Source: CAZEKB01 sp964512225
Lineage (GTDB): Bacteria > Myxococcota_A > UBA796 > UBA9615
DNA length: 64,000 nt
NCBI GenBank assembly: GCA_964512225.1
Contig: CAZEKB010000024.1
Span: 1-64,000 of the forward strand
Reading direction: 5' to 3'
The notes below the pieces were generated by a model. The model was not told the DNA's origin. It searched no databases and worked only from the letters and a program-made list of their open reading frames with translations. Positions 48,080-57,413 of the stretch are shown in pieces. Position 1 is the first letter of the stretch, and the number at the start of each line of letters is the position of its first letter. The translations under genes and the position numbers were made by a program.

Positions 48080-50587
48080 GTGCGCCCCCCCACGTCCCCC
48101 TTCGCGGCTCTCGCCGTGGTGCTCTCGCTCGCCTCGACCGCGTCGGCCGAGCCCGCCGTCGGGCAGATCGAGGTGCCGCTGGCGCTCTACGAGAGCCTCC
48201 AGCCGACCCCCGCCCCCGCGTCCGACCCGATCGCCCCCTTCGTGGAGGCGCGGCACGTCATGCTCACGAGGGCGGAGGGGACGGCCGTGGACATCGAGGT
48301 GGTGTGGGAGCTCGACACGATCGAGCCCGGACTCTTCGAGGGCATCCTCGCGGGCGACCCGATCCACGTCGACGAGGTGCTGTGGGACGGCGCGCCCGCC
48401 TCCGCCGCCTGGGAAGTCGGCGGGCTCCGGGTCTCCGGCCACGTCTCCGGCCCCTCGACCATCGTCCTGCGGGGCTCCATCCCCCGCGGCGCCCGCGAGG
48501 GCGGCTACAGCCTGTTCCTGCTCCCCGCCGCCACGGGCACCGCCCGCTGGGTCGGCGACGGCGTGCCGCGCTTCGACGGCGGGGAGGCCCCCGTCGGCCC
48601 CGACGGCGCGGCCTGGACCTCCGACCGCACCCTCGGCTTCTCGGTGCGATCCGCCGTCGAACGTGCCCCCCGCGAGGCGCTCCTGGTCGCGTCCGTCGGC
48701 ATCGGCCTCAGCCTCGACGACGTCGACCTTCGGGGCCGCGCCCGGATCCGGTGGGCCCTGCGGCGCGGGGAGGTCTCGGCCTTCGCGCTCGACGCGCGGG
48801 GCCTCGGCGACGACCTCGAGCTGACGGGCCCGGGCGTCCGGTCCTGGCGCCGGGCGGGTGCGCGCGTCCACGTCGAGATGCAGGCGCCCGTGCGCGGGGC
48901 CGCCACCGTGGAGCTGGCCTGGACCGCCCGGCTGCCCCCGGGCGCCGAGGCGGCCGTCGCCATCCCCGAGATCCGGCCGGTCGACGTCTTCCGCACGTCC
49001 AGCGCCCTCCAGATCGCCCGGGACGACGGCGTGGAGGCCGTCCCCGATCTGGACGGCTGGAACCCCGCGCCCGCCGCCGCCCTGCCGCGGTGGGCCCGCG
49101 ATCTCGTCGACGGAACCCCCACGGCCGCGTTCGGCACGTCGACCGCGGGCGCCCCCGGGACGCTCCGGCTGCTGCGCTTCGAGCCCGTCGCGGGGCCCCC
49201 CGCGGTCGTCGACATCGCCGATGTCGTGGTGGCCGCCACCCAGGAGGGTCGGATGCTCATCCGGGGCCGCTACGAGGTCCTGAACGACCGCGCCCCCCAC
49301 CTGGACGTGCTCCTGCCCGACGGCGGGAGCCCCCTGTCCGCGCGGGTCGACGGCGAGGCGGTCCGTCCCGTCTTGATCGACGGCGGCCTCCGCATCCCGC
49401 TGCTCCGCTCGGTGGAGACGGTGGAAGGACTCATCACCTTCCCGGTGGAGGTCGCGGTGCTCGTCGACGGCTCGGACGACTGGTCCCGCCGCGAGCGCCG
49501 AGGTCTCCCGCTCCTCCGCTTGAGCGTCCCGATCGCGGTGCATCGCACCACCCTGCACCTGCCGCCCGGCTGGTCCGACGACGAACGGGGCACGCCCGAC
49601 GGCCGCGTGAACGCCTTCTCCCGGGGGGAGGGCGTGGCCTACGGGCTCGGCGGCGGCGAGGCCGTGACCGGCGAGGAGCGCGAGAAGGTCGACGAGGCCG
49701 ACGCGCTGTTCCAGTCCGCCGTCGGCGCCTGGAAGGACAACCGCTTCGACGAGGCCCAGGGCTACCTCGACGACCTGGGGACGCTCGGCGCGGGCAACGC
49801 GAACACGGTGCGGCTGCAGTCGAACCTCGACGCACTCGCGGTCGTGGACCTCCCCCCGACCGGGGGGGAGGACGAGGACGACGACGGCGACCTGGGCCTC
49901 GACGGCCTGCTGAGCGACGAGACCGGCGCCCTGAACGGCGCGTCCGGGTTCGGCGCGGTCGGCGATGGCGAGGAGGCCGAGTTCCGCAGCTACTACGAGG
50001 CGCCCGCCCGGACGCCGGAGGTCGCCAACGCCCCGAAGCCCGCGTCCCCCAAGAGCGAGGGCCGTGTCCTCCGTCGGATCAAGGACCAGGCGATGGCGCG
50101 CGCCGAGCGCGACCGCCGGACCCTGGAGGAAGCGACCCGGGAGGCCGAGGAGGCCGAGCGCGCGGGCGACTACGAGAAGGCGCAGGAGCAGTACGCCGTG
50201 GCCCTCGAAGCGGGCAAGAAGGTCGGGCGCCTCGCCCAGACGGAGTCGGTGGACCTCGTGGCCAAGGTCCGGGAGGTCGACCTCAAGGGCCGCTCGTCCC
50301 GCCGCAAGGCCAAGAAGCAGAAGGCCGCCGACCCCGAGCCGCGATTCCGCAACCCCGCCGCCGCCACCGTCGAGGCGCCCCCGCCGGACGACGATCGCGT
50401 CGTCTTCGACTTCGCCGTCGAGCGGGGGCCGCGCCCCTTCCGGCAGCTCCGGGCGACTACCCGCGCCGTCCTCACCCCGGAGGTCGGCGAGGTCGTCCTC
50501 TACCAACACCTCCTCCTGCCCGCCGCCGCGCCCGTGAGCGTGGACGTGCGGGCCGTGCGTTCCCCCCGACCCTGGAGTTCCAGATGA
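48080..50587 (+). CDS. Exported protein of unknown function (first of coupled pair)
   Basis: An 835-residue protein with a signal peptide (about residues 1-23, STASAEP). Residues 25-530 are mostly beta-strand with repeated 'VEARHVMLTRAEG...VDIEVVWEL' type sandwiches. An acidic Gly/Asp linker (about 595-615) is followed by a Lys/Arg/Glu-rich helical region (about 655-755) that looks like a coiled coil, then a final beta segment. No catalytic motif is recognised. The stop overlaps the start of the next exported gene (ATGA), and both share the same style of N-terminal beta domain. I infer a two-component periplasmic or outer-membrane complex. Confidence 0.7.
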   Translation: MRPPTSPFAALAVVLSLASTASAEPAVGQIEVPLALYESLQPTPAPASDPIAPFVEARHVMLTRAEGTAVDIEVVWELDTIEPGLFEGILAGDPIHVDEVLWDGAPASAAWEVGGLRVSGHVSGPSTIVLRGSIPRGAREGGYSLFLLPAATGTARWVGDGVPRFDGGEAPVGPDGAAWTSDRTLGFSVRSAVERAPREALLVASVGIGLSLDDVDLRGRARIRWALRRGEVSAFALDARGLGDDLELTGPGVRSWRRAGARVHVEMQAPVRGAATVELAWTARLPPGAEAAVAIPEIRPVDVFRTSSALQIARDDGVEAVPDLDGWNPAPAAALPRWARDLVDGTPTAAFGTSTAGAPGTLRLLRFEPVAGPPAVVDIADVVVAATQEGRMLIRGRYEVLNDRAPHLDVLLPDGGSPLSARVDGEAVRPVLIDGGLRIPLLRSVETVEGLITFPVEVAVLVDGSDDWSRRERRGLPLLRLSVPIAVHRTTLHLPPGWSDDERGTPDGRVNAFSRGEGVAYGLGGGEAVTGEEREKVDEADALFQSAVGAWKDNRFDEAQGYLDDLGTLGAGNANTVRLQSNLDALAVVDLPPTGGEDEDDDGDLGLDGLLSDETGALNGASGFGAVGDGEEAEFRSYYEAPARTPEVANAPKPASPKSEGRVLRRIKDQAMARAERDRRTLEEATREAEEAERAGDYEKAQEQYAVALEAGKKVGRLAQTESVDLVAKVREVDLKGRSSRRKAKKQKAADPEPRFRNPAAATVEAPPPDDDRVVFDFAVERGPRPFRQLRATTRAVLTPEVGEVVLYQHLLLPAAAPVSVDVRAVRSPRPWSSR

Positions 50588-52434
50588 CCCGCGCCCTCCG
50601 CCTGCCCGTGCTCGTCGCCCTCGCGTCGCTGCTCGCCTCGCCCGCCTCGGCGGCCGACGAGACCGTGGTGATGAACCTCGAAGAGTTCCTCAAGCTCTAC
50701 GAGCAGACCCGCAACCCGACCACGCCGGACCCGGTCGCCCCCCACGAGTTCACCGTCACGTCGGCGAGCTACGACGGCACCGTCCTGCGGGACGACGCGG
50801 GGGAGCCCACGTCGGCCGTGTTCGACGCCGTGTTCCACGTGGAAGTCCTCAAGGACGAGGGCTGGGTGAAGATCCCGCTGCTCCCCAGGGACGTGGCCGT
50901 GCAGTCCGCCACGATCGGGGGCCGCGAGGCCTCCGTGATGGCCGTGGACCGTCGCCTCGCGCTCGTCACCGACCGGCGGGGTTCCTTCGACGTGAAGGTC
51001 CGCTTCGCGGCCAAGGTACACACCAAGGAGGGGCGGTCGTCCTTCCAGTTCACGCCCGCGCACGCCGCGGCGGCGTCGATCAAGCTGTCCGTCCCGTCCC
51101 ACGACTCCCTCGACTTCAGCGTCGCCCAGGCGAAGCTGCAGAGCGACGAGGTGCGCGGGGACCTGCGGGTCGTCGAGGCGTCCATCCCGGGCACGGCCCC
51201 GGTGTCGGTGTCCTGGCAGCGCGAGATCCCCGAGACCGAGGCCGCCGAGGCGCGCCTCAACGCGATCGTGTACACGCTCGTCGGCTTCGGCGACGGTCTG
51301 CTGACGGCCCGCGCGTCCATCGACTACGCGATCGCGGAGGCGGGCGTGAACCGGTTCGACGTGCGCCTCCCCGAAGGCACCACGCTGCTCGACGTTCACG
51401 GCGCCGCCATCCGGGACTGGGCCGTGGCCGACGGGCTCGCCTCTGTGACCCTGAACTACGCCGCCGAGGGGTCCTACCGCCTCGGGCTGACGCTCGAGCA
51501 GGTCATCGGGGAAGGCGACGCCGCGGCGGGCGCCCCGCTCGTCCAGCCCGTGGGCGTGACCCGCAGCAAGGGGTGGGTCGGCGTGGAGGCGCGCGGCACG
51601 CTGGAGGTGGCGGCGGGCGAACACTCCGGCGTGACCCCGGTGGATGTGAGGGCGCTGCCCGCGCGGATCCTCGGCATCACCGACCAGCCCGTGCTCCTCG
51701 GCTTCAAGTACCTCGGCGAGGGCGCGAGCCTGCCCCTGCACATCACCGAGCACGACGACGTCGACGTCCTCGTGACGCTCCTGGACACGGCCGACGCGCG
51801 CACGATGTTCACCGACGACGGCCGTCGCCTGACGTCGGTGGAGTACACCGTCCGCAACAACCGCAAGCAGTTCCTGCGGCTCAAGCTGCCGGAGGGCGCC
51901 GAGCTGTGGAGCGCGTCGGTGGCGGGCAAGGCCGTCCAGCCCGCGGCGGCGGCCGACGGCCGGATCCTGCTCCCCCTCGTGCGGTCCCAGGCGAGCGGCG
52001 GCTCCCTCGCCGCGTTCAGCGTCGGCCTCGTCTACGTCGAGCAGGGCGCCGCCCCGGCCGCGTCGGGCGTGGGCTCCTTCCGGGCCGAGCTGCCCACCGC
52101 GGACGTCCCGATCACGCACGTGGGCTGGACCGTCTACGCGCCCGACCGCGCGAAGATCCGCAAGAAGAGTCGCGACGGCTCCCTGCGCGCCGTCGACCAC
52201 CGCAGCAACCCGTTCCGCGGCTCGGCGATCCAGGCGCTCGGCAACGTCGCGCCGAACGAGGCCCAGGCGGTGCAGCGCGGCGGCGGCGGTCAGCTCGCGG
52301 GCGACGCGATGGGCGAGGGCGCGGTCCCCGTGGCGGTGCACGTCCCGCTCGAGGGCACGCCGGTCCACTTCGAGAAGCTCCTCGCCCTCGGCGAGACGCT
52401 CTGGGTGGGCTTCGACTACCGCGGACTCCGATAA
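50584..52434 (+). CDS. Exported protein of unknown function (second of coupled pair)
   Basis: A 616-residue protein with a signal peptide (MTRALRLPVLVALASLLASPASA). It is largely beta-strand, opening with a domain (HEFTVTSASYDGTV to FDVKVRFAAKV) of the same kind as in the preceding protein, and ending in a Gly/Gln-rich linker (QRGGGGQLAGD) and FDYRGLR. No known active site is seen. The ATG start lies inside the upstream stop region (ATGA overlap), so the two proteins are probably made in fixed ratio. The longer open frame upstream is a shadow of the preceding gene. Confidence 0.75.
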   Translation: MTRALRLPVLVALASLLASPASAADETVVMNLEEFLKLYEQTRNPTTPDPVAPHEFTVTSASYDGTVLRDDAGEPTSAVFDAVFHVEVLKDEGWVKIPLLPRDVAVQSATIGGREASVMAVDRRLALVTDRRGSFDVKVRFAAKVHTKEGRSSFQFTPAHAAAASIKLSVPSHDSLDFSVAQAKLQSDEVRGDLRVVEASIPGTAPVSVSWQREIPETEAAEARLNAIVYTLVGFGDGLLTARASIDYAIAEAGVNRFDVRLPEGTTLLDVHGAAIRDWAVADGLASVTLNYAAEGSYRLGLTLEQVIGEGDAAAGAPLVQPVGVTRSKGWVGVEARGTLEVAAGEHSGVTPVDVRALPARILGITDQPVLLGFKYLGEGASLPLHITEHDDVDVLVTLLDTADARTMFTDDGRRLTSVEYTVRNNRKQFLRLKLPEGAELWSASVAGKAVQPAAAADGRILLPLVRSQASGGSLAAFSVGLVYVEQGAAPAASGVGSFRAELPTADVPITHVGWTVYAPDRAKIRKKSRDGSLRAVDHRSNPFRGSAIQALGNVAPNEAQAVQRGGGGQLAGDAMGEGAVPVAVHVPLEGTPVHFEKLLALGETLWVGFDYRGLR

Positions 52435-52437
52435 GAT
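52432..52437 (+). promoter_or_regulatory. Candidate -10 (TAAGAT) for gene at 52444
   Basis: TAAGAT, starting in the stop codon of the preceding gene, lies 6 bases before the ATG at 52444 and predicts a leaderless transcript. Confidence 0.4.
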
Positions 52438-52443
52438 CGGGGG

Positions 52444-52965
52444 ATGCAGACCGAAGCGGCGATCCTGTGGTTCGACTCATCCCGCGGCACCGGCGCGATC
52501 CAGACCGACGAGGGTCGTCACTTCCGATTCTTCGGCACGCTCCCGTTCCGGCCGCGACCCGGTCGCAAGGTGGCGGTGACGCTCGATCCGGACGCGTCCG
52601 ACGTCGCCTCCCAGGTGCGCGTCTCGCCGCTGCCGAACGGGCGGTTCGACGAGGTGGAGATCGAGGAGGTGACGGTGGAGTACGCGCTCGCCGTCGAGGG
52701 CCTCCCCTCCGTCTCGCGGCCCCGGGGGGTCGAGGCGCCGCAGCCGGATCGGTCGACGCCGAGCCCGTCCGGCGGTCGTCGCCGGGGGCCTCGGAGCAAG
52801 TACCCGCCGAAGAAGCCGGGCGAGGCCTTCTCCCGGGGCCGGTCCGTGCGACACCCCGTGCACGGGCAGGGATTCGTGCAGATGTCGACGTCGAACATCG
52901 CCCGCGTGCAGTTCGGGATCCAGGAGCGTCAGGTCCGGGTGGCGGACCTCACGGCGCTGGACTGA
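52444..52965 (+). CDS. Small protein with cold-shock-like N-terminus and UvrD-tail-like C-terminus
   Basis: A 173-residue protein. Residues 1-50 (AAILWFDSSRGTGAIQTDEG, FRFFGTLPFRPRPGRKVAVTL) follow the strand pattern of cold-shock/OB nucleic-acid-binding domains, including the basic-aromatic FxxxxGTGAI motif. A basic, Pro-rich linker (about 95-130) connects to a C-terminal segment (VRHPVHGQGFVQ, VQFGIQERQVRVADL) resembling the small Tudor-like domain at the end of UvrD/PcrA helicases, which contacts RNA polymerase. I infer a nucleic-acid- or RNAP-associated role. The 3' end overlaps the converging membrane protein by 17 bases. Confidence 0.7.
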   Translation: MQTEAAILWFDSSRGTGAIQTDEGRHFRFFGTLPFRPRPGRKVAVTLDPDASDVASQVRVSPLPNGRFDEVEIEEVTVEYALAVEGLPSVSRPRGVEAPQPDRSTPSPSGGRRRGPRSKYPPKKPGEAFSRGRSVRHPVHGQGFVQMSTSNIARVQFGIQERQVRVADLTALD

Positions 52966-54628
52966 CCGGCTCGGCGGCGCGCCTCCGGTCGCCCAGGATG
53001 AAGGCGACGCACACGCTCACGAACATCACGGCGGCCCCGTAGTTGAAGAACAGATACTGGGCCGTGGGTCCGCCCGGGGCGTAGAAGAGCGCGCCCAGGA
53101 GGAGCAGGAAGAAGGTGGCGAGGGCCCCCGGGGGCGCGCGCTGCCCGGCGACGTAGGTCGGCAGGGCGAACAGCAGCACCCAGACCGACGCGTAGTACCG
53201 GCTGGACACCGAGATCAGCCACACGGCGAAGAGCATCAGCAGCATCGCCTCGACGTCCGAGCGGCCCCGCAGGGCGGCGAGCAGGAGCAGCCCCCCGACG
53301 ACCAGGGCGACTCGCTTCACGCGCTTCCGCGGCGCCTCCTTCTTCTCGTTCTGGAGCTTGCGCGCCCGCCAGAACTTCCCCTCGCGGGGGGAGTGGCGGA
53401 CGAGTCGGCCGAGCCCCACGCGGCGGGTCCCGCTCGTGGCGTGGAGGCTGCTGTGCTTGCTGATCTTGGCCTCCCACTCCATCCAGGTGTCGGCGCCGCG
53501 GCCCGTGAAGTGGCTGCCCACGAAGAGGACCGCGCACGCGGCGATGAAGACGAGCGAGAAGGTGCGACGCACCGGCACCGTCGGGCGACGTCGCGCCGTG
53601 TTCCAGGCCCAGCGCGCGATCAGGGGGAGCACGAGGACCCCCGGGAAGACCCGGGTCATGCCCGCGTAGGCCATCGCCAAGGCCGACAGCACCGGCTTCT
53701 CGCGGCGGTAGGCGGCGACGCCCAGGAGGGTCGCGCCGAGCCAGTCGTAGTTGAGGAAGCCGCCGATGACGAGGCGCCCGTTGAGCGGCGACGTGTGGAT
53801 CCACAGGGCGGCCAGGGCCGCCGCCCGGGGGCCGAACCCCCACCACATGGCCAGGATCGCGAGGAGGTGCACCAAGAAGTCGGACGTCGTGATGAGGCCG
53901 TACGCCGGGCTGCCGAGGGGGATGGCGTTGGCGAGCGCGGTCCCGAAGATCGTCCACGGGGGCGCGGGGTTGAAGCCGTAGTCGAGCACCCAGCGGCGGG
54001 CCCAGTTGTCGTCCCGGGCGCGGGCACGCAGCCACCGGGAGTCTCGGCCGAGCTCGTCGAGCCGCGCCTGGGTCCACCCCGACGGGTCGTAGCCCGCCAC
54101 CTCGTCGTCGCGCGCTCCGATGCGGTACGTCGTCATCGAGCGGGCCTGGTGCGCGTGGGCGAAGTCCGGCTCCGCCCTCATCTCCTTGCGCTCCTCGCGC
54201 GACGCAATCTTCTTGAGCGCCTGCCGCTCGTCGTCCGCGTACAGGACGGCGCGGTAGAGGTCGTGCCAGCCGACCTCCTCGAAGTACTTCGCCCCCAGGT
54301 AGTAGTGGAACTGGTTCCAGGTGCGGACGTGCTCGCCCGCGATCGCGGCGGGCACGTACGGCAGCGTGTTGAGGCTGAACGCCGCGATCGCGAAGCCCAC
54401 CAGGAACCGGGTGTACAGCGGGTTCTCGCGCCCGGTCTTCCTCTCCTCGCGGTAGGCCGAGAGCCAGATCAGGACCGCGACGGCCGCGAGCGGTACCGCC
54501 CACCAGCTGCGCCACGAGAGCTCGAGATCGAAGGCATGCCCCACGGCGACGAGCGCGGGGGGCAGGAGGAGGGCGGGGACGAGGAGCGCGGCCCTCAGCT
54601 CCCAGCGTGGGGACTCTTCGTCGGTCAC
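52949..54628 (-). CDS. Polytopic membrane protein, GT87-like (DUF2029-type) glycosyltransferase
   Basis: A 559-residue protein with about ten membrane segments and a large loop after the second or third segment (about residues 90-205) containing WNQFHYYLGAKYFEEVGW, an acidic/aromatic first-loop pattern found in GT-C type mannosyltransferases of the GT87 group. A basic cytoplasmic loop (about 375-430) splits the C-terminal membrane block. Donor and acceptor are unknown. The GTG at 54628 overlaps the stop of the hybrid kinase upstream (GTGA), so the two genes are coupled; an upstream ATG at 54655 is possible but would overlap the kinase more. Confidence 0.7.
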   Translation of the reverse strand: MTDEESPRWELRAALLVPALLLPPALVAVGHAFDLELSWRSWWAVPLAAVAVLIWLSAYREERKTGRENPLYTRFLVGFAIAAFSLNTLPYVPAAIAGEHVRTWNQFHYYLGAKYFEEVGWHDLYRAVLYADDERQALKKIASREERKEMRAEPDFAHAHQARSMTTYRIGARDDEVAGYDPSGWTQARLDELGRDSRWLRARARDDNWARRWVLDYGFNPAPPWTIFGTALANAIPLGSPAYGLITTSDFLVHLLAILAMWWGFGPRAAALAALWIHTSPLNGRLVIGGFLNYDWLGATLLGVAAYRREKPVLSALAMAYAGMTRVFPGVLVLPLIARWAWNTARRRPTVPVRRTFSLVFIAACAVLFVGSHFTGRGADTWMEWEAKISKHSSLHATSGTRRVGLGRLVRHSPREGKFWRARKLQNEKKEAPRKRVKRVALVVGGLLLLAALRGRSDVEAMLLMLFAVWLISVSSRYYASVWVLLFALPTYVAGQRAPPGALATFFLLLLGALFYAPGGPTAQYLFFNYGAAVMFVSVCVAFILGDRRRAAEPVSPAP

Positions 54629-56622
54629 GCGTCCGGCGCCTCGCTCGGCAGCCACCGGTCCAGCGTCGCCTGGAGTGTGCGCATGCGGACGGGCTTGGCG
54701 AGGTAGTCGCTCATGCCCGCCTCGAGGCCCCGGCGACGGGCGTCCTCACCGGCGTGCCCCGACAGCCCGATGATGGGCACGTCGGCGCGCTCCCCGCCGC
54801 GCGCGCGCAGCGCCTCCGTGGTCTCGAGACCGTCCATCCGCGGCATGTCGCAGTCCATGAACACGAGATCGTAGGCGTTCTCATCCGCCAGCTCCAAGGC
54901 GGTCCGGCCCCCTTCGGCCACATCCACCGCGTACCCCAGGCGCTCGAGCAGACCCCCGATCACGCGTCGGTTCGTCTCGTTGTCGTCCACCACCAGCAGG
55001 TAACCCCGGTGCTCGGACAGCGTCTTCAGGCTGGGGTCGGTGAGCCGGATCGAGCCGGACATGGCGGGCGCGCCCGCGAGCGCTCGTCGCAGCCCGCGGG
55101 GGCGGATCGGGCCGGGCAGCAGGTTCGGGCGGTAGGGGGCGTTGGGGTCTTCGTGCGCGCCCAGGGGGGCGAGGTGGAGGACCCGCACCCCACCCAGCGG
55201 GGTGCCGTCCGGGATCGACTCGACGGCCTCCCCGCCCAGGCCCCAGGCCTCCAGCTGCTCGGTGGCGAGGCAGGTCTTCTCCGGCGGCCCGACGACGAGG
55301 AAGGGGCCGGGGTCGGTGCGCAGGGGAGCTCGCGCGGACTCCAGCGGCAGCTCGAAGTGGAAGCTGGAGCCCACCCCGAGCGTGGAGTCGAGGCCGATCG
55401 TGCCCCCCATGGCCTCCACGAGGCGACGGCAGATCGCGAGGCCGAGGCCGGTGCCCCCGTGGCTGCGGGCGCGGGAGGAGTCCACCTGCTCGAAGGCCTC
55501 GAAGACGCGGGACACGTCGTCGGCCGACAGGCCGGGGCCGGTGTCTTCCACGGACCACCGCACGAACCCCGAGCGCCACCCCACCCGCACGACGACCCGG
55601 CCCTCGTCCGTGAACTTCACGGCGTTGCCCACGAGGTTGACGAGCACTTGCCGGATGCGGTTCTCGTCGCCCACGACGAGGGCGGGGAGGTCCGCGCCCG
55701 CGAGCACGGCGAGGGTCACGCCGCGCTCCTCCGCCGCGGCCGCGAACAGGAGGGCGACGCCGTCGAGCATGGCCTCGATGTCGAACGGCTCGGCGACGAG
55801 ATCGAGGTGGCCCGCTTCGAACCGCGACAGGTCGAGCACGTCGTTGATGAGGCGCAGCAGGGCCTCTCCGCCGGACCGGATGACCTCCAGGTGATCGAGC
55901 TGCTCCGCCCGCAGCGGCGTCCCCCCCAGGAGCTCCGCGGTGCCCAGGATCGCGGTCATCGGGGTGCGGATCTCGTGGGAGACCGTCGCCAGGAAGTCGG
56001 ACTTCGCCGCCGACGCGCGCGCCTCGGCTCGGCGCGCGGCCTCCGTCTCCATGAGGGCCTGCTCGAGCTGCTCGCGCATCCGCTCGGCGACGCGTCCGCG
56101 GGCCCGGACGAGCACCAGCAGCACGAGCATCGCGGTGGCCAGTAGGCAGGCGCCCATGGCGATGCGCTCGATGGCCGCCCACTGGGCCGACAGCTGGATC
56201 GAGACGTCGCGGTTGAGGCCGCGGACGGCGATCACGAGATCGTCGATGGCGACGAAGAGCTCGGTCCTCGCTTCGGTGCGGAGCCCGGGATCGTTCAGCG
56301 ACGCCTCGAGCTTCCGCGACGCCGCGCGGAGGGTCCCGGCGCGCACCGCGAGGTCGGGCACCGTGGCCCGGAGCTCGGCCACGGTCTCGTTGAGGAGGTC
56401 GAACGCGAGGGGGAGCTCGGGGCTCGAGGGGTGGTTCGTCTGGAACGTGCGCTGGACCTTCGACAGGTCGGACAGCCAGCCGATGCGGACCCGCAGATCG
56501 TCCTGCAGCCGGTCCGACGTGTCGATGACGCGGATGGTGTACATGGCGAAGAGAATCAGGAGCATCGCCGCAGCGATGTACCTCAGGTCGCTGAACCGAG
56601 CCGCTCCGCCGCGCTGCGCCAT
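54625..56622 (-). CDS. Membrane hybrid histidine kinase with C-terminal receiver
   Basis: A 665-residue kinase. Two membrane segments (about residues 13-30 and 155-175) enclose a helical periplasmic sensor domain. A coiled linker leads to HisKA (phospho-acceptor His in VSHEIRTPM), HATPase (NLVGNAVKFTDEG, VEDTGPGLS, GGTGLGLAICRRLV), a degenerate middle region where a second receiver may have decayed, and a C-terminal receiver (VVDDNETNR, acceptor Asp in VFMDCDMPRMDG, AKPV). The start at 56622 is chosen for the first membrane segment. It is coupled to the membrane protein downstream and divergent from the gene at 56664. Confidence 0.9.
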   Translation of the reverse strand: MAQRGGAARFSDLRYIAAAMLLILFAMYTIRVIDTSDRLQDDLRVRIGWLSDLSKVQRTFQTNHPSSPELPLAFDLLNETVAELRATVPDLAVRAGTLRAASRKLEASLNDPGLRTEARTELFVAIDDLVIAVRGLNRDVSIQLSAQWAAIERIAMGACLLATAMLVLLVLVRARGRVAERMREQLEQALMETEAARRAEARASAAKSDFLATVSHEIRTPMTAILGTAELLGGTPLRAEQLDHLEVIRSGGEALLRLINDVLDLSRFEAGHLDLVAEPFDIEAMLDGVALLFAAAAEERGVTLAVLAGADLPALVVGDENRIRQVLVNLVGNAVKFTDEGRVVVRVGWRSGFVRWSVEDTGPGLSADDVSRVFEAFEQVDSSRARSHGGTGLGLAICRRLVEAMGGTIGLDSTLGVGSSFHFELPLESARAPLRTDPGPFLVVGPPEKTCLATEQLEAWGLGGEAVESIPDGTPLGGVRVLHLAPLGAHEDPNAPYRPNLLPGPIRPRGLRRALAGAPAMSGSIRLTDPSLKTLSEHRGYLLVVDDNETNRRVIGGLLERLGYAVDVAEGGRTALELADENAYDLVFMDCDMPRMDGLETTEALRARGGERADVPIIGLSGHAGEDARRRGLEAGMSDYLAKPVRMRTLQATLDRWLPSEAPDA

Positions 56623-56630
56623 AAGGCAAT

Positions 56631-56636
56631 ACCCTA
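56631..56636 (-). promoter_or_regulatory. Candidate -10 (TAGGGT) for hybrid kinase at 56622
   Basis: Minus-strand TAGGGT lies 8 bases before the ATG at 56622, at the long end of the spacing range for leaderless starts in this window. Confidence 0.35.
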
Positions 56637-56663
56637 GCCCCGCGCGCGTAACGGTGGGCAACG

Positions 56664-57413
56664 ATGGAGTCTCACCGAACGTCTGGTCCCTCTCCTCCCC
56701 CTCGACACCTGGCACTCTGCATCGCGTCGGCAATCGCCGCCGCCGTCATCGTCAAGTTCCCGCTGCTCGGTCTCATCGGCGCCCTGACCCTCGGGCCGCT
56801 CGTCTATCAAGCCATTCAAGACGGACCCATCCAGCTCTCCGCCCCGACCGACGACCCGAAGCTGGTCGAGGTCCTCCGGGGCGAGCTGCTCCGACACCGA
56901 CCCGCCCGCAAGGCGGCCGAGCCCCCCAGCTCCCGACGCCTGAGGCGGGTGGCCGAGGCCTTCACCAAGACCCGGGCGGTCGTCCTCGCCACCCACGAGC
57001 TCTCCCCCCAGCGCCGCACCGACATCCTGGCCGCCCTGGTGCAGGCCCGGACCGAGGTCGAGCGGACGCTCGAGCAGCAGCGAGCGGTCGAAGAGGCGCT
57101 GCTCGACGGGGTGCCCTACGACCCGACGACCCTGGACGCCCTGACGGATCTGACGAAGCTCGGAGACGCCCGGGCGGTCTGGTTCGAAGACGAGTGTGCG
57201 CGGGTCCGCACCTCCCTCGCGGCGCTGACCCTCGACGCTTGCGAGAGCGAAGCCCTCGACCACCTGGCTCGGGCCGCGGAGGAGCTCGAAGCCCACCTCC
57301 CCGCCCGGACGGAGATACGACGGGCGCTCGCTAGCAGCAGCCCTCGGGACCGCACTCCCCGTCGAACGTCGCGCGGTACTCGAGCCCCTTGGACTCCCGA
57401 GCGTTCCGCCTAG
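56664..57413 (+). CDS. Hypothetical protein with N-terminal membrane helix
   Basis: A 249-residue protein. One or two hydrophobic segments (about residues 17-48) anchor a mostly helical, charged cytoplasmic region (about 65-225) with coiled-coil character. The last 25 residues are Arg/Ser/Pro-rich and overlap the converging methyltransferase gene by 83 bases, so the true end could be questioned. No family is recognised. It is divergent from the hybrid kinase and 41 bases away from it. Confidence 0.55.
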   Translation: MESHRTSGPSPPPRHLALCIASAIAAAVIVKFPLLGLIGALTLGPLVYQAIQDGPIQLSAPTDDPKLVEVLRGELLRHRPARKAAEPPSSRRLRRVAEAFTKTRAVVLATHELSPQRRTDILAALVQARTEVERTLEQQRAVEEALLDGVPYDPTTLDALTDLTKLGDARAVWFEDECARVRTSLAALTLDACESEALDHLARAAEELEAHLPARTEIRRALASSSPRDRTPRRTSRGTRAPWTPERSA

